From Oceanitalea stevensii (GTDB lineage Bacteria; Actinomycetota; Actinomycetes; Actinomycetales; Actinomycetaceae): DNA of 64,000 nt. Positions 37,247 through 46,003 of this stretch are shown in pieces. Positions within the stretch are counted from its first letter, which is position 1, and each line of letters starts with the position of its first letter. A model generated the notes under the pieces. The model ran no database searches. It saw only the letters and a program-made list of their open reading frames with translations, and was not told the DNA's origin. The position numbers and the translations under genes were made by a program. The stretch covers positions 811,662 through 875,661 of the forward strand of contig NZ_JACSPO010000001.1 in the NCBI RefSeq assembly GCF_014837105.1, read 5' to 3'.

Positions 37247-37906
37247 CTACGCGGCCAGGCCCAGCCGCTCCATGCGGCGGGCGTGGCCCGCGGAGATCGT
37301 CCCCACCGCGGGGGCGGCCAGGGCGCCGAGGTCCGCCGCTCCCGCCGACTCGACGACGTCGAGCACCGGCTGGACGGCGCCCAGCGCCTCCCCCGCCACC
37401 CGGCGGCCCCACAGCGCGAGACGGGCCGCGAGCGCCGGGTCCTCGGCGGTCGCCTGCGCGACCTCGGCCGCCACGAGGCCGGTGAGGCCCTGCCCGGCGA
37501 GCGCGTCGACGACGACGCCGCGCACGGGCTCGGGCAGGTGCTCGCCCACCGTCCGGGCCAGGTCCCGCACCATGCCGCCGGCGACGACGGTGCGCACCAC
37601 CCGCTCCCACCAGTCGCCTGAGCGCGTGCGGTGCCCGATCCCGTCCAGCAGACCGAGGTAGGGCGCGGCGGCGGCGGTGAGGTCCCCGCCGTGCTCCTGG
37701 GCGCTGCGGGAGAGTGCGTCGTAGGCGCCGAGCTGGCCTGACGCGAGACGCGCGACCGCCACCCGCGCCGGCGTGCGCGGCGCGTGCAGGGCGTCCGCCG
37801 CCAGCCAGTCGAAGGCGCTGAGCCGGCTCGCGGCCACGAGCCCGAGCACCGTCACCACCTGCTCAGGACGGTCGAGGGCGGGCGCGGACGGCTCTGGGCT
37901 CGGCAT
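37247..37906 (-). CDS. Ferritin-fold MiaE-like protein
   Basis: A 219-residue, mostly helical protein of the actinobacterial MiaE-like group (LGLVAASRLSAFDWLAADA at the start, APYLGLLDGIGHRTRSGDWWERVVRT in the middle). MiaE proper hydroxylates a modified tRNA adenosine with a di-iron centre. Metal ligands here are not obvious, so tRNA hydroxylation is only a family hint. ATG 37906 is six bases after TAGGCT, so the mRNA is probably leaderless. It is divergent from the DEAD helicase. Confidence 0.85.
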   Translation of the reverse strand: MPSPEPSAPALDRPEQVVTVLGLVAASRLSAFDWLAADALHAPRTPARVAVARLASGQLGAYDALSRSAQEHGGDLTAAAAPYLGLLDGIGHRTRSGDWWERVVRTVVAGGMVRDLARTVGEHLPEPVRGVVVDALAGQGLTGLVAAEVAQATAEDPALAARLALWGRRVAGEALGAVQPVLDVVESAGAADLGALAAPAVGTISAGHARRMERLGLAA

Positions 37907-37912
37907 GGCCCC

Positions 37913-37918
37913 AGCCTA
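37913..37918 (-). promoter_or_regulatory. Putative -10 box of the MiaE-like gene
   Basis: TAGGCT on the minus strand ends six bases before ATG 37906, leaving no space for a ribosome-binding site. Confidence 0.45.
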
Positions 37919-37991
37919 GTTCCGGCCCCGCCCCGGCCCCGCCGCGCCTGTGCCGCCGCCCACCATCGGGCGGACGCCGGGCGCCTGGCGC

Positions 37992-38142
37992 TACACTGGC
38001 ACGGTTCATACGGTTGACCGGTCGTCACGTATATCAGAGCCCTGCCGCGACACCGCGGCGCGAATGCCCACGATCGGCTGCCACGACCAGGCGGTGCCGC
38101 CGGCGAACTCGCCGCCCCGCCACAACCGGATAGGTACCACTC
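37992..38142 (+). promoter_or_regulatory. Long leader of the DEAD-box helicase gene
   Basis: A -10-like TACACT (37992-37997) and a TATATC (38030-38035) precede the GTG start by 146 and 108 bases, far more than for most genes here. The leader holds a hairpin (GCCGCG/CGCGGC, 38044-38059) and a 28-codon frame (ATG 38064, stop at 38150) that overlaps the helicase start. DEAD-box genes often have regulated long leaders. Whether this one is regulatory is inference. Confidence 0.4.
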
Positions 38143-39774
38143 GTGACTGACATCTCCTCGGGCGTGATCACGCCCTCGGCCGACGACGGCCGCATCGACG
38201 TCTCCACCGCTGTCGACACCGCCGCCCTCGGCGACGCCGGCATCGACACGATCGACGCCGACATCACCGACGCGAGCAACGAGGCGCTCGCCCCGGAGCG
38301 CACCTTCGCCGACTTCGGCGTCGAGCAGGCCATCGTCGACGCCCTCGCCGACGACGGCATCGTGCACCCCTTCCCCATCCAGGCGCTCACCCTGCCCGTC
38401 GCGCTGAGCCGCCACGACATCATCGGCCAGGCCAAGACCGGCACGGGCAAGACCCTCGGCTTCGGCATCCCGGCGCTGCAGAACGTCGTCGCCCCCGGTG
38501 AGGAGGGCTGGGACACGCTGCCCGACCCCGGCAAGCCGCAGGCGCTGGTCATCGTCCCCACCCGTGAGCTGGCCGTCCAGGTCGCCGGGGACCTCGTCGT
38601 CGCCTCCCGCCGCCGCCCCACGCTGCGCGTCGCCCAGGTCTACGGCGGACGGGCCTACGAGCCGCAGATCGAGGCGCTCCAGCGGGGCGTCGAGGTCGTC
38701 GTCGGCACCCCGGGCCGGATGATCGACCTGTTCAAGCAGCGTCTCCTCGACCTCTCGCGGGTGCGCACCGTCGTCCTCGACGAGGCCGACGAGATGCTCG
38801 ACCTCGGCTTCCTGCCCGACGTCGAGACGCTCCTCGCCGGCACCCCGGCCACCCGCCACACCATGCTCTTCTCCGCGACCATGCCCGGCGCCGTCGTCGC
38901 CCTGGCCCGCCGGTACATGACGCGGCCCACGCACATCCGCGCGCAGGACCCCAACGACGACGGCCACACGGTCAAGTCGACGCGGCAGATCGTCTACCGC
39001 GCCCACGCCCTCAACAAGGTCGAGATGCTCTCGCGCATCCTCCAGGCCGAGGGCCGCGGCCTCACCATCGTCTTCACCCGCACCAAGCGCACCGCCGCGA
39101 AGGTCGCCGACGAGCTCGCCGAGCGCGGCTTCGCCTCCGCGGCGATCCACGGCGACCTCGGCCAGGGCGCCCGTGAGCAGGCCCTGCGCGCCTTCCGCTC
39201 CGGCAAGGTCGACGTCCTCGTCGCCACCGACGTCGCCGCCCGCGGCATCGACGTCGACGCCGTCACCCACGTGGTCAACTACCAGTGCCCCGAGGACGAG
39301 AAGACCTACCTCCACCGGATCGGCCGCACCGGCCGCGCCGGTCTCTCCGGCACCGCGGTGACCTTCGTCGACTGGGACGACATGCCGCGTTGGGGGCTCA
39401 TCAACAAGACCCTCGGCCTGGGCCTGGAGGAGCCGCCGGAGACGTACCACACCTCCCCGCACCTCTACTCCGACCTCAGCATCCCCACCGGGGTCACCGG
39501 GCGGCTGCCGCGCAGCGCCCGCACCCGCGCGGGGCTCGACGCGGAGACGCTCGAGGACCTCGGGGAGACCGGCAAGTCCGCCGGCCGCGGCACCCGCGCC
39601 CCGCACAGCGGTGGTCAGGGCGGCCAGGGCCGAGGCGGGCGCAGCGGCGGCGGACGCACGGACACCGGCCGCAGCAGCGGCACCGGCAGCCAGGGCGCCG
39701 AGGCGCCGCGCGAGGGCCAGGCGCGCCGTCGTCGCCGTCGGACCCGCAAGCCCAGCGACGCCAGCGAGGGCTGA
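38143..39774 (+). CDS. DEAD-box RNA helicase
   Basis: A 543-residue ATP-dependent RNA helicase. An acidic N-terminal extension of about 45 residues precedes the Q-motif and the motor: AKTGTGKT (I), PTRELA (Ia), VVLDEADEML (II), SATM (III), ARGIDVDAVTHVVNYQ (V) and HRIGRTGRAG (VI). The C-terminal tail (about 460-543) is Gly/Arg/Ser-rich and ends in a basic RRRRRR run, likely binding RNA. Roles in ribosome assembly or mRNA decay are typical. GTG 38143 is the start; it ends at a hairpin. Confidence 0.95.
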   Translation: MTDISSGVITPSADDGRIDVSTAVDTAALGDAGIDTIDADITDASNEALAPERTFADFGVEQAIVDALADDGIVHPFPIQALTLPVALSRHDIIGQAKTGTGKTLGFGIPALQNVVAPGEEGWDTLPDPGKPQALVIVPTRELAVQVAGDLVVASRRRPTLRVAQVYGGRAYEPQIEALQRGVEVVVGTPGRMIDLFKQRLLDLSRVRTVVLDEADEMLDLGFLPDVETLLAGTPATRHTMLFSATMPGAVVALARRYMTRPTHIRAQDPNDDGHTVKSTRQIVYRAHALNKVEMLSRILQAEGRGLTIVFTRTKRTAAKVADELAERGFASAAIHGDLGQGAREQALRAFRSGKVDVLVATDVAARGIDVDAVTHVVNYQCPEDEKTYLHRIGRTGRAGLSGTAVTFVDWDDMPRWGLINKTLGLGLEEPPETYHTSPHLYSDLSIPTGVTGRLPRSARTRAGLDAETLEDLGETGKSAGRGTRAPHSGGQGGQGRGGRSGGGRTDTGRSSGTGSQGAEAPREGQARRRRRRTRKPSDASEG

Positions 39775-39790
39775 CCCGCCACGCACGCCG

Positions 39791-39820
39791 CGCCCCCGTC
39801 CGGACACCCGGGCGGGGGCG
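39791..39820 (+). terminator. Terminator hairpin after the DEAD-box helicase
   Basis: Outer stem CGCCCCCG/CGGGGGCG with an inner CCGG/CCGG stem, 16 bases after the stop, followed by TTGT. Confidence 0.7.
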
Positions 39821-39880
39821 TTGTCGTCTCCGACCCTCACTTCCGGTGGACGGTGTGTGGCTTCTGTCACGCAGGTTCGC

Positions 39881-39886
39881 TAACGT
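39881..39886 (+). promoter_or_regulatory. Putative -10 box of the copper-gene cluster
   Basis: TAACGT ends six bases before ATG 39893, another leaderless layout at the head of the three-gene cluster. Confidence 0.4.
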
Positions 39887-39892
39887 GCCCGG

Positions 39893-40408
39893 ATGCGGTC
39901 AACGGGGGCAGCACACGCGGCTCGGGCACTGTCGTCCGCCGCGGTCGTCGTGCTGCTCTCCCTCGCCTTCCACCTCCTCGCCGGCGGCGCCGCGCCCGAG
40001 GCCGCGACGCTGACCCGGCTCACCGCGGTGTGCGCGGCGGCCGCGCTCCCCCTCACCCGCCGCCCGGTGCGGCCGGCCAGCCTGCTCGTCCTGCTCGCCG
40101 TCGCCCAGGTGGTCCTCCACCTCACCTTCCAGACCGGCGCGCACCACGCCGCCCACGGCCACGGCCCCCCGCTGCCGATGGTGGCGACCCACGTCCTCGC
40201 CACGGTCCTCACCGCCCTCGTCCTGCGGCGCGGGCAGGCCCTGCTTCGCGCGGGCCTCGCGCGCGTCGTCCGCAGCCGCCGGCTCACCCCGCGGCCGCTC
40301 CCCGTCCTGCCCCGCACGGCCGTCGCCGTCTCACGCCCGGTGCCGCCGGTGGCCCCCGCCACCGGCGCGGCCACCGGACGCGCCCCTCCGCTCCCGGTTC
40401 GCAGCTGA
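39893..40408 (+). CDS. Small membrane protein with His-rich loop
   Basis: The 171-residue protein has about four transmembrane segments (about 15-30, 40-55, 63-80, 95-110). The loop between helices 3 and 4 is rich in histidine (GAHHAAHGHG), a likely metal-binding site. The C-terminal third is Pro/Arg-rich. No family is recognised with certainty. Its place 73 bases ahead of the YcnI-like and CopC-CopD genes suggests a part in copper uptake or delivery; this is inference. Confidence 0.75.
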   Translation: MRSTGAAHAARALSSAAVVVLLSLAFHLLAGGAAPEAATLTRLTAVCAAAALPLTRRPVRPASLLVLLAVAQVVLHLTFQTGAHHAAHGHGPPLPMVATHVLATVLTALVLRRGQALLRAGLARVVRSRRLTPRPLPVLPRTAVAVSRPVPPVAPATGAATGRAPPLPVRS

Positions 40409-40481
40409 GCCCGGGTCGCCCCACCGGCGACCTCCCCGGGCGTGCGTCCGCACGTCCGGGACCGAACCGGAAAGGCACCTC

Positions 40482-41198
40482 ATGAAGCGTTCCCGCACGG
40501 CTGCCGCGACCACCGTCGCCGCCGCCGCCCTCGTCCTCCTCGGCGCCACCGGCGCCTCCGCGCACGTCACGGTCACGGCCGACACCACCGAGGCCGGCTC
40601 CTATGCCGTCCTCACCGTCTCCGTGCCCCACGGCTGCGGCGACTCGGCGACCACCGCGGTCGCGATCGCGGTCCCGGAGTCGATCCCCGCCGTCACGCCC
40701 ACCGTCAACCCCGGCTGGGAGATCGAGAAGGTCATGGAGACCCTCGACCCGCCCGTCGACGACGGTCACGGCGGACAGCTCACCGAGCGCGTCGCCCAGG
40801 TGGTCTACACCGCGCGCTCGCCCCTGCCCGCCGACCACCGCGACGCCATGGAGCTGTCGGTGCGCCTGCCCGACACCCCGGGGGAGACGCTCGCGTTCCC
40901 GGTCGTCCAGACCTGCGAGGAGGGCGAGGCCCCGTGGGTCCAGCTCGCCGCCGAGGGGCAGGACCCCGACGAGCTCGAGTACCCGGCGTCGGTCCTCACG
41001 CTCACCGCGGCGGCGCAGGACGAGCCCGCCGCGGTGGAGACCGCGGACGGCGCGGCAGCCGCCGACGCGACGGGCGACGACGGCGCCGCGGAGGCCGCGA
41101 GCCCACCGGCGGCCGTGTCGTGGGCCGCGCTCGCCCTCGGGGCTGCCGGCCTCGCCCTCGGTGGCGTGGCCCTCGCCCGTACGCGCCGCACGAGCTGA
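40482..41198 (+). CDS. YcnI-like copper-binding secreted protein (DUF1775)
   Basis: A 238-residue protein with a signal peptide cleaved after GASA, leaving H28 (HVTVTAD) as the new N-terminal residue. That histidine binds Cu(II) in studied YcnI proteins. The DUF1775 domain (about 28-175; VPHGCGDSATTAVAIAVP) is followed by an acidic linker and a C-terminal anchor helix (about 210-230). ATG 40482. It hands copper at the outer face of the membrane, probably to or from the CopC-CopD fusion encoded seven bases downstream. Confidence 0.92.
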   Translation: MKRSRTAAATTVAAAALVLLGATGASAHVTVTADTTEAGSYAVLTVSVPHGCGDSATTAVAIAVPESIPAVTPTVNPGWEIEKVMETLDPPVDDGHGGQLTERVAQVVYTARSPLPADHRDAMELSVRLPDTPGETLAFPVVQTCEEGEAPWVQLAAEGQDPDELEYPASVLTLTAAAQDEPAAVETADGAAAADATGDDGAAEAASPPAAVSWAALALGAAGLALGGVALARTRRTS

Positions 41199-41205
41199 CC
41201 GTCCC

Positions 41206-42846
41206 GTGACGGTCCCGCTCCTGCGCCGGACCGTGCTGGCGCTCGTCGCCACGGTGGCCGGGGTGCTGCTGACGCTCGCGTCAGCCGCCCCGGCCACCGG
41301 CCACGCGACGCTGCTCGGCACGGCACCCGCCGACGGCGACGTGCTCACCACGCCACCCGCCGTCGTCACCCTCACCTTCAACGAGCCCGTCCAGGCCGAC
41401 GACGACGGCGTCCGCCTGCTCGACGCCGCCGGCGACCCCCTCCCCGCCCCGGTGCGTGCGGTCGACGACACCGTCGAGCTCACCGTGCCGCCGGACCTGC
41501 CCGAGGGCAGCTACATCGTCGACTGGTCGGTGGTCTCGACCGACGGCCACCCCGTCGGCGGGGCCTTCACCTTCTCCGTCGGGCAGCCCTCCACCGAGGT
41601 CCGCGACGTCGCGCCGTCCGCCGGCCCCTCCCTCGTCGACCTCCTCCACCAGGGGGCGCAGGTCTTCGTCTACCTCGGGATCCTCGGCACGAGCGGCCTG
41701 GTCCTCTTCCGCACCGTGCTCCTCGACCCCGGGGCGCGCCTCGTCGACGCGCCTGTCCAGCGGCTCACCACCCTCTTCGCGGCCGCCGCGCTCGGCGGCC
41801 TCCTCCTCTACCTCGCCGCCGACGGCGCGTGGCGGACCGGTGCGGGCGTCCCCGGGCTCGTCGACCCCGGCACCCTGTGGGACACGCTCACCGGCACACC
41901 GGTGGGCCTGGCGACGGTCGTCGCCCTCGTGGGGCTCGTCCTCGCGCTCGGCACCGGCGCCACCCCGGCGGGCCGGGCCCTCACGTGCGCCGGAGCCGCC
42001 CTCGCCCTGCTCTCGCTGCCGCTCGCGGGCCACAGCCGCTCCTTCGGTCCCGCCTGGCTCGTCCTCGGCAGCGACGCGGTCCACGTGCTCGCCGGTGCCG
42101 TGTGGTTCGGTGGCGTCCTGGGCCTGGTCATCACGCTGCGCAGCTCCGCCCCCGCCGGCGCCGCCGCCCGGACCGTGGGCCGCTTCTCCACCGCGGCCCT
42201 GTGGGTGGTGCTCGCGCTCGGTGCGACCGGCACGGTGCTCGCCTGGCGGATCCTGCCCGGTCTGGACGCCCTCACCGGCACCGGCTACGGCCTCACCCTC
42301 CTGGCGAAGGTCGCCGTCGTCGCCCTCGTCGTCGTCATCGCCGGGTGGAACCGCTACCGGCTCGTCCCGCGCGTCGGGGACGACGACGGCGCCCGCGCCC
42401 GCCTGCGCCGCACCGTGGGCACCGAGGCGTGGCTCATCCTCCTCGCGGTCGCGCTCACCGGTGTCCTCGTGTCGCAGAGCCCCACCGAGGGCCACACCGC
42501 TCCCGCGCCCGCGTCTGCGCAGCCCGTGGCGGAGCACGTGGCGCTGGGGGACGGCATGGCCGACGTCCGGGTCGCCCCCGCCCGGGTGGGCGCCAACACC
42601 GTCACCCTCGCCCTCCACGACGCGGACGGCGCCCCCCTCGAGCCGGAGGACGTCCCGCAGGTGCGTCTCTCGCTCCCGGAGCAGGAGCTCGGGCCGCTGA
42701 CACCCACGGTGACGCCGGCCGGGACGGGCCGCTACGAGGTCGCCGTCGACCTGCCGCTGCCCGGGGAGTGGGAGCTCGAGCTCAGCGTGCGCACCTCGAC
42801 CTTCGACAACCCCGTCGTCGTCGTGCCGGTGGAGGTGGTGCCGTGA
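41206..42846 (+). CDS. CopC-CopD fusion copper transport protein
   Basis: The 546-residue protein joins an exported CopC domain to a CopD membrane domain. After the signal peptide (about 1-30) comes H33 in GHATLLGTAPADG and the CopC hallmark VVSTDGHPVGGAFTF (copper-binding His). Eight or so transmembrane helices follow (about 150-430), then a YtkA-like beta domain (about 450-546, VTPAGTGRYEVAVDLPLPGEW). GTG 41206. It probably takes up or handles copper for cuproenzymes together with the two preceding genes. Confidence 0.93.
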   Translation: MTVPLLRRTVLALVATVAGVLLTLASAAPATGHATLLGTAPADGDVLTTPPAVVTLTFNEPVQADDDGVRLLDAAGDPLPAPVRAVDDTVELTVPPDLPEGSYIVDWSVVSTDGHPVGGAFTFSVGQPSTEVRDVAPSAGPSLVDLLHQGAQVFVYLGILGTSGLVLFRTVLLDPGARLVDAPVQRLTTLFAAAALGGLLLYLAADGAWRTGAGVPGLVDPGTLWDTLTGTPVGLATVVALVGLVLALGTGATPAGRALTCAGAALALLSLPLAGHSRSFGPAWLVLGSDAVHVLAGAVWFGGVLGLVITLRSSAPAGAAARTVGRFSTAALWVVLALGATGTVLAWRILPGLDALTGTGYGLTLLAKVAVVALVVVIAGWNRYRLVPRVGDDDGARARLRRTVGTEAWLILLAVALTGVLVSQSPTEGHTAPAPASAQPVAEHVALGDGMADVRVAPARVGANTVTLALHDADGAPLEPEDVPQVRLSLPEQELGPLTPTVTPAGTGRYEVAVDLPLPGEWELELSVRTSTFDNPVVVVPVEVVP

Positions 42847-42852
42847 GCGTCC

Positions 42853-43476
42853 TCAGGCGTGGGCGTCGATGAAGGAGAAGACGGCGTCGGCCATGAGCTG
42901 GACGGCGATCGCCGCGAGGAGCAGGCCCGCGAGGCGGGTGACGAGGGTCGTGCCGCCGTCGCCGAGGACGCGGTGGATGACGAGTGAGAAGCGCATCGCC
43001 AGCCACAGGCAGATGTGGACGCCGATGATCGCCAGCGCGATGGCGAGCCACCCGGTGGGGCCGTCGGCGTCCTGCACCGCGAGCATGGCGGCGACGATCG
43101 CCCCCGGCCCGGCGAGCAGCGGCGTGCCCAGGGGCACGAGCGCGACGTTGACCTTGCCCCCGCCCGCGGGCTGCGGCTCCTCCGCCTTGCCGGTGAGCAG
43201 CTCCATCGCGACGAGGAGGAGCAGCAGACCGCCGGAGAGCTGCAGGGCGGGCACGGAGATGCCGAGGAAGTCGAGGATGTAGGGCCCGAGCACCGTGAAC
43301 ACGGTGATGACCCCGAGGGCGACGACGGTCGCCTGCCGCGCCGCGCGCTTGCGCTCCTTCGCGGTGCTCGTCGAGGTGAGCGCGAGGAAGATCGGCACGG
43401 TCCCGGGCGGGTCCATGATGACGAACAGGGTGAAGAAGGTCGTGGCGAGCAGCCCGACGTCGAGCACCGCGCTCAC
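42853..43476 (-). CDS. MarC-family integral membrane protein
   Basis: A 207-residue protein with about six transmembrane helices and the family marks VIMDPPGTVPIFL near the N-terminus and PLLAGPGAIVAAM in the middle. Function of MarC proteins is unsettled; an earlier link to antibiotic resistance was not upheld. GTG 43476 overlaps the upstream PHP gene stop (GTGA). It converges with the copper cluster, six bases from its stop. Confidence 0.92.
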   Translation of the reverse strand: MSAVLDVGLLATTFFTLFVIMDPPGTVPIFLALTSTSTAKERKRAARQATVVALGVITVFTVLGPYILDFLGISVPALQLSGGLLLLLVAMELLTGKAEEPQPAGGGKVNVALVPLGTPLLAGPGAIVAAMLAVQDADGPTGWLAIALAIIGVHICLWLAMRFSLVIHRVLGDGGTTLVTRLAGLLLAAIAVQLMADAVFSFIDAHA

Positions 43477-44327
43477 GGCCGGACCACCGGCAGGTAGCCC
43501 TCGGCCTCGATCTGCTCCAGCACGGCGGGGTCGGTGAGGTGCTCACCGAGCCGGTTGGGCTTGCCGGTGCCGTGGTAGTCGCTGGACCCGGTGACGAACA
43601 GGCCGAGCGAGGAGGCGAGGTCGAGGAGCTGGGCCCGGGCGCCGTCGTCGTGGTCGCGGTGGTCCACCTCGAGCCCCGCGAGCCCGGCGGCGGCCATCTC
43701 CTCGATGACGACGTCCTCGACGACGCGGCCGCGGGCCCCGGCGCGCGGGTGGGCCATGACGGGCACGCCGCCGGCCCGGCGCACGAGCTCGACCGCCGCG
43801 GCGGCGTCGGGGGCGTCGTAGCGCACGTAGTACGGGCCCTCGGCGTGGAGGATCTCGGTGAAGGCGGCCGACCGGTCGGTGACGTACCCGCGGGCGACGA
43901 GCGCGTCGGCGATGTGGGGGCGCCCCACGGTGCCGCCCGGCTCGAGGAGGGCCTCGACCTCCGCCCAGGTGAGGTCGAAGTCCAGGGCCAGGCGCTCGAC
44001 CATCCGGCGGGCACGGCCCAGGCGGGAGTCGCGGGCACGCGCGACGGCGGTGCCGAGGCCGCGGGCGGCGGGGTCGTGGAGGTAGGACAGGAGGTGGACG
44101 CTGATCCCGCCGGCGGAGGTGGAGATCTCCGCGCCGCGGACGAGGGCCACCCCGGTGCGCTCGACGGCGGCGGCGGCCTCCTCCCACCCGTCCCACGTGT
44201 CGTGGTCGGTGAGCGCGACGACGTCGAGGCCGGCGGCGGCCGCGGCGGCCATGAGGACGGCCGGCCGCTCGGTGCCGTCGGAGAGGCTCGAGTGGGTGTG
44301 GAGGTCGACGGCGGGGCGGGCGAGCAC
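43473..44327 (-). CDS. PHP-domain phosphoesterase
   Basis: A 284-residue metal-dependent phosphoesterase of the PHP family, with DLHTHSSLSDG (residues 8-18), LTDHDTWDG, RGAEIS, PVMAHPRAG and GSSDYHGTGKPN supplying the metal ligands. Relatives act on 3',5'-nucleoside bisphosphate or short RNA ends. GTG 44327 is seven bases after TACCCT, so it is probably leaderless. It is followed by marC with an overlap. Confidence 0.93.
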   Translation of the reverse strand: MLARPAVDLHTHSSLSDGTERPAVLMAAAAAAGLDVVALTDHDTWDGWEEAAAAVERTGVALVRGAEISTSAGGISVHLLSYLHDPAARGLGTAVARARDSRLGRARRMVERLALDFDLTWAEVEALLEPGGTVGRPHIADALVARGYVTDRSAAFTEILHAEGPYYVRYDAPDAAAAVELVRRAGGVPVMAHPRAGARGRVVEDVVIEEMAAAGLAGLEVDHRDHDDGARAQLLDLASSLGLFVTGSSDYHGTGKPNRLGEHLTDPAVLEQIEAEGYLPVVRP

Positions 44328-44334
44328 GAGCCCC

Positions 44335-44340
44335 AGGGTA
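44335..44340 (-). promoter_or_regulatory. Putative -10 box of the PHP-marC unit
   Basis: TACCCT on the minus strand ends seven bases before GTG 44327. Confidence 0.42.
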
Positions 44341-44389
44341 CGGCCTGGGCACCCGGCGGCGGGCGCCTCGTGCGTGCGACGATGGGCAC

Positions 44390-45904
44390 ATGAGCGACAC
44401 GGACCGTCAGGAGAACCAGCCGTTGAGCGAGCGCGGGTCGAACCGTTCCCAGCGCCCCTCGTCGCCCGCCTTCCGAGCGTTCATCGCCTCGGGCTGGGAC
44501 GAGCAGCCGCCGACCCTGCCGGAGGAGAGCCCCGCGGCGCCCTTCGCGGCCGCCCGCCGCGAGCGCCTCGGCGCCCAGTTCCCCGGGGAGCGCCTCGTCC
44601 TGCCGGCCGGCACGCTCGTCACCCGCTCCAACGACACCGACTACCGCTTCCGGCCGCACTCGGCCTTCGCCCACCTCACCGGGCTGGGCACCGACGAGGA
44701 GCCCGACGCCGTCCTCGTCCTGCACCCCACCGACGACGACGCCGCCACCCACGAGGCCGTCCTCTACTTCCGTCCCCGGGCCGGCAAGGACACCGAGGAG
44801 TTCTTCGCCGACTCCCGCTACGGGGAGCTGTGGGTCGGGCAGCGGCCCAGCCTGGAGGAGGTCGCGGCCCTCACCGGGCTGCGCACCGCCCACATCGACT
44901 CCCTCGCCGACGAGCTCGCCAAGGACGCCGGCGCGGGCGGCGTCCAGGTCCGCGTGGTGCGCGGCGTGGACGCCGCCGTCCAGGCGCAGGTCGAGACCGC
45001 CCGCACCGGCCAGCAGGAGACGGAGGCGGCCGACGCCGTCCTCGCCGAGGCGCTGTCGGAGCTGCGTCTGCGCAAGGACCCCTTCGAGGTCGAGGAGATG
45101 CGCAAGGCCGTCGCCGCCACCGCCGAGGGCTTCGCCGACGTCGTGCGCTCGCTGCCCCGCGTCCTGGCCCACCACCGGGGCGAGCGCGTCATCGAGGGCG
45201 TCTTCGGGGCGCGCGCCCGCGAGGACGGCAACGCCGTCGGCTACGACACGATCGCTGCCTCGGGCAACCACGCCAACACGCTGCACTGGATCCGCAACGA
45301 CGGCGCCGTCCGTCCCGGGGACCTCGTGCTCATCGACGCCGGGGTGGAGGTCGAGTCGCTCTACACCGCCGACGTCACCCGCACGATCCCGGTGGACGGG
45401 GTCTTCACCGAGCCCCAGCGCCGCGTCTACCAGGCGGTGCTCGACGCCGCCGACGCCGCCTTCGCCCGCGCGGCCGAGCCCGGCGCGCGCTTCCGTGACC
45501 TCCACGCCGCCGCGATGGAGGTCCTCGCCCACCGCCTCGCCGACTGGGGGCTGCTGCCCGGCACCGCCGAGGAGTCCCTCGCCGAGGAGGGCCAGTTCCA
45601 CCGGCGCTGGATGGTCCACGGCACGAGCCACCACCTGGGCATCGACGTCCACGACTGCGCCCAGGCGCGCCGGGAGATGTACCTGGACGCGGAGCTCGAG
45701 CCGGGTATGGTCTTCACGATCGAGCCGGGCCTGTACTTCCGCGCCGACGACCTCACCGTCCCCGAGGAGCTGCGCGGTATCGGCGTGCGCATCGAGGACG
45801 ACGTCCTCGTCCGCGAGGACGGGACCGTGGAGAACCTCAGCGCCGCCCTCCCCCGGACGCCCGACGACGTCGAGTCCTGGATGGCGTCCCTCCTCGACCG
45901 GTAG
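44390..45904 (+). CDS. Aminopeptidase P (Xaa-Pro aminopeptidase)
   Basis: A 504-residue M24 metallopeptidase that removes an N-terminal residue preceding proline. An AMP_N domain (about 50-210) precedes the pita-bread domain with metal ligands in LIDAGVEVESLYTADVTRT, HGTSHHLGIDVHD, FTIEPGLYF and GVRIEDDVLV. ATG 44390 starts a disordered N-terminal extension of about 25 residues. It stands alone and ends at the CATATG-type hairpin. Confidence 0.95.
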   Translation: MSDTDRQENQPLSERGSNRSQRPSSPAFRAFIASGWDEQPPTLPEESPAAPFAAARRERLGAQFPGERLVLPAGTLVTRSNDTDYRFRPHSAFAHLTGLGTDEEPDAVLVLHPTDDDAATHEAVLYFRPRAGKDTEEFFADSRYGELWVGQRPSLEEVAALTGLRTAHIDSLADELAKDAGAGGVQVRVVRGVDAAVQAQVETARTGQQETEAADAVLAEALSELRLRKDPFEVEEMRKAVAATAEGFADVVRSLPRVLAHHRGERVIEGVFGARAREDGNAVGYDTIAASGNHANTLHWIRNDGAVRPGDLVLIDAGVEVESLYTADVTRTIPVDGVFTEPQRRVYQAVLDAADAAFARAAEPGARFRDLHAAAMEVLAHRLADWGLLPGTAEESLAEEGQFHRRWMVHGTSHHLGIDVHDCAQARREMYLDAELEPGMVFTIEPGLYFRADDLTVPEELRGIGVRIEDDVLVREDGTVENLSAALPRTPDDVESWMASLLDR

Positions 45905-45928
45905 CCCCCCTCCCCTCCCCCCCGAGGT

Positions 45929-45985
45929 CATATGTCGGAAACTCGCGGCCCGCGCGTTCTGCGGACCGCGATTTTCCGACATATG
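45929..45985. terminator. CATATG-capped hairpin, family B copy 1
   Basis: Arms CATATGTCGGAAA and TTTCCGACATATG (13 bp perfect) enclose a second stem TCGCGG/CCGCGA and a 17-base loop. It lies between the convergent aminopeptidase P gene and the epimerase-fusion gene, with pyrimidine- and purine-rich flanks. Another copy with the same CATATG caps and a similar GCGGCC...GGACCGC core is at 62767. Likely a bidirectional terminator; the family origin is unknown. Confidence 0.75.
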
Positions 45986-46003
45986 CGGGGGGTGGGGCGG
46001 GGG

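Noticed and set aside
38015..38035. TTGACC and TATATC as a -35/-10 pair before the DEAD helicase
   Set aside because: The spacer is only 10 bases, too short for a standard promoter. Either box may still act alone or with another partner.
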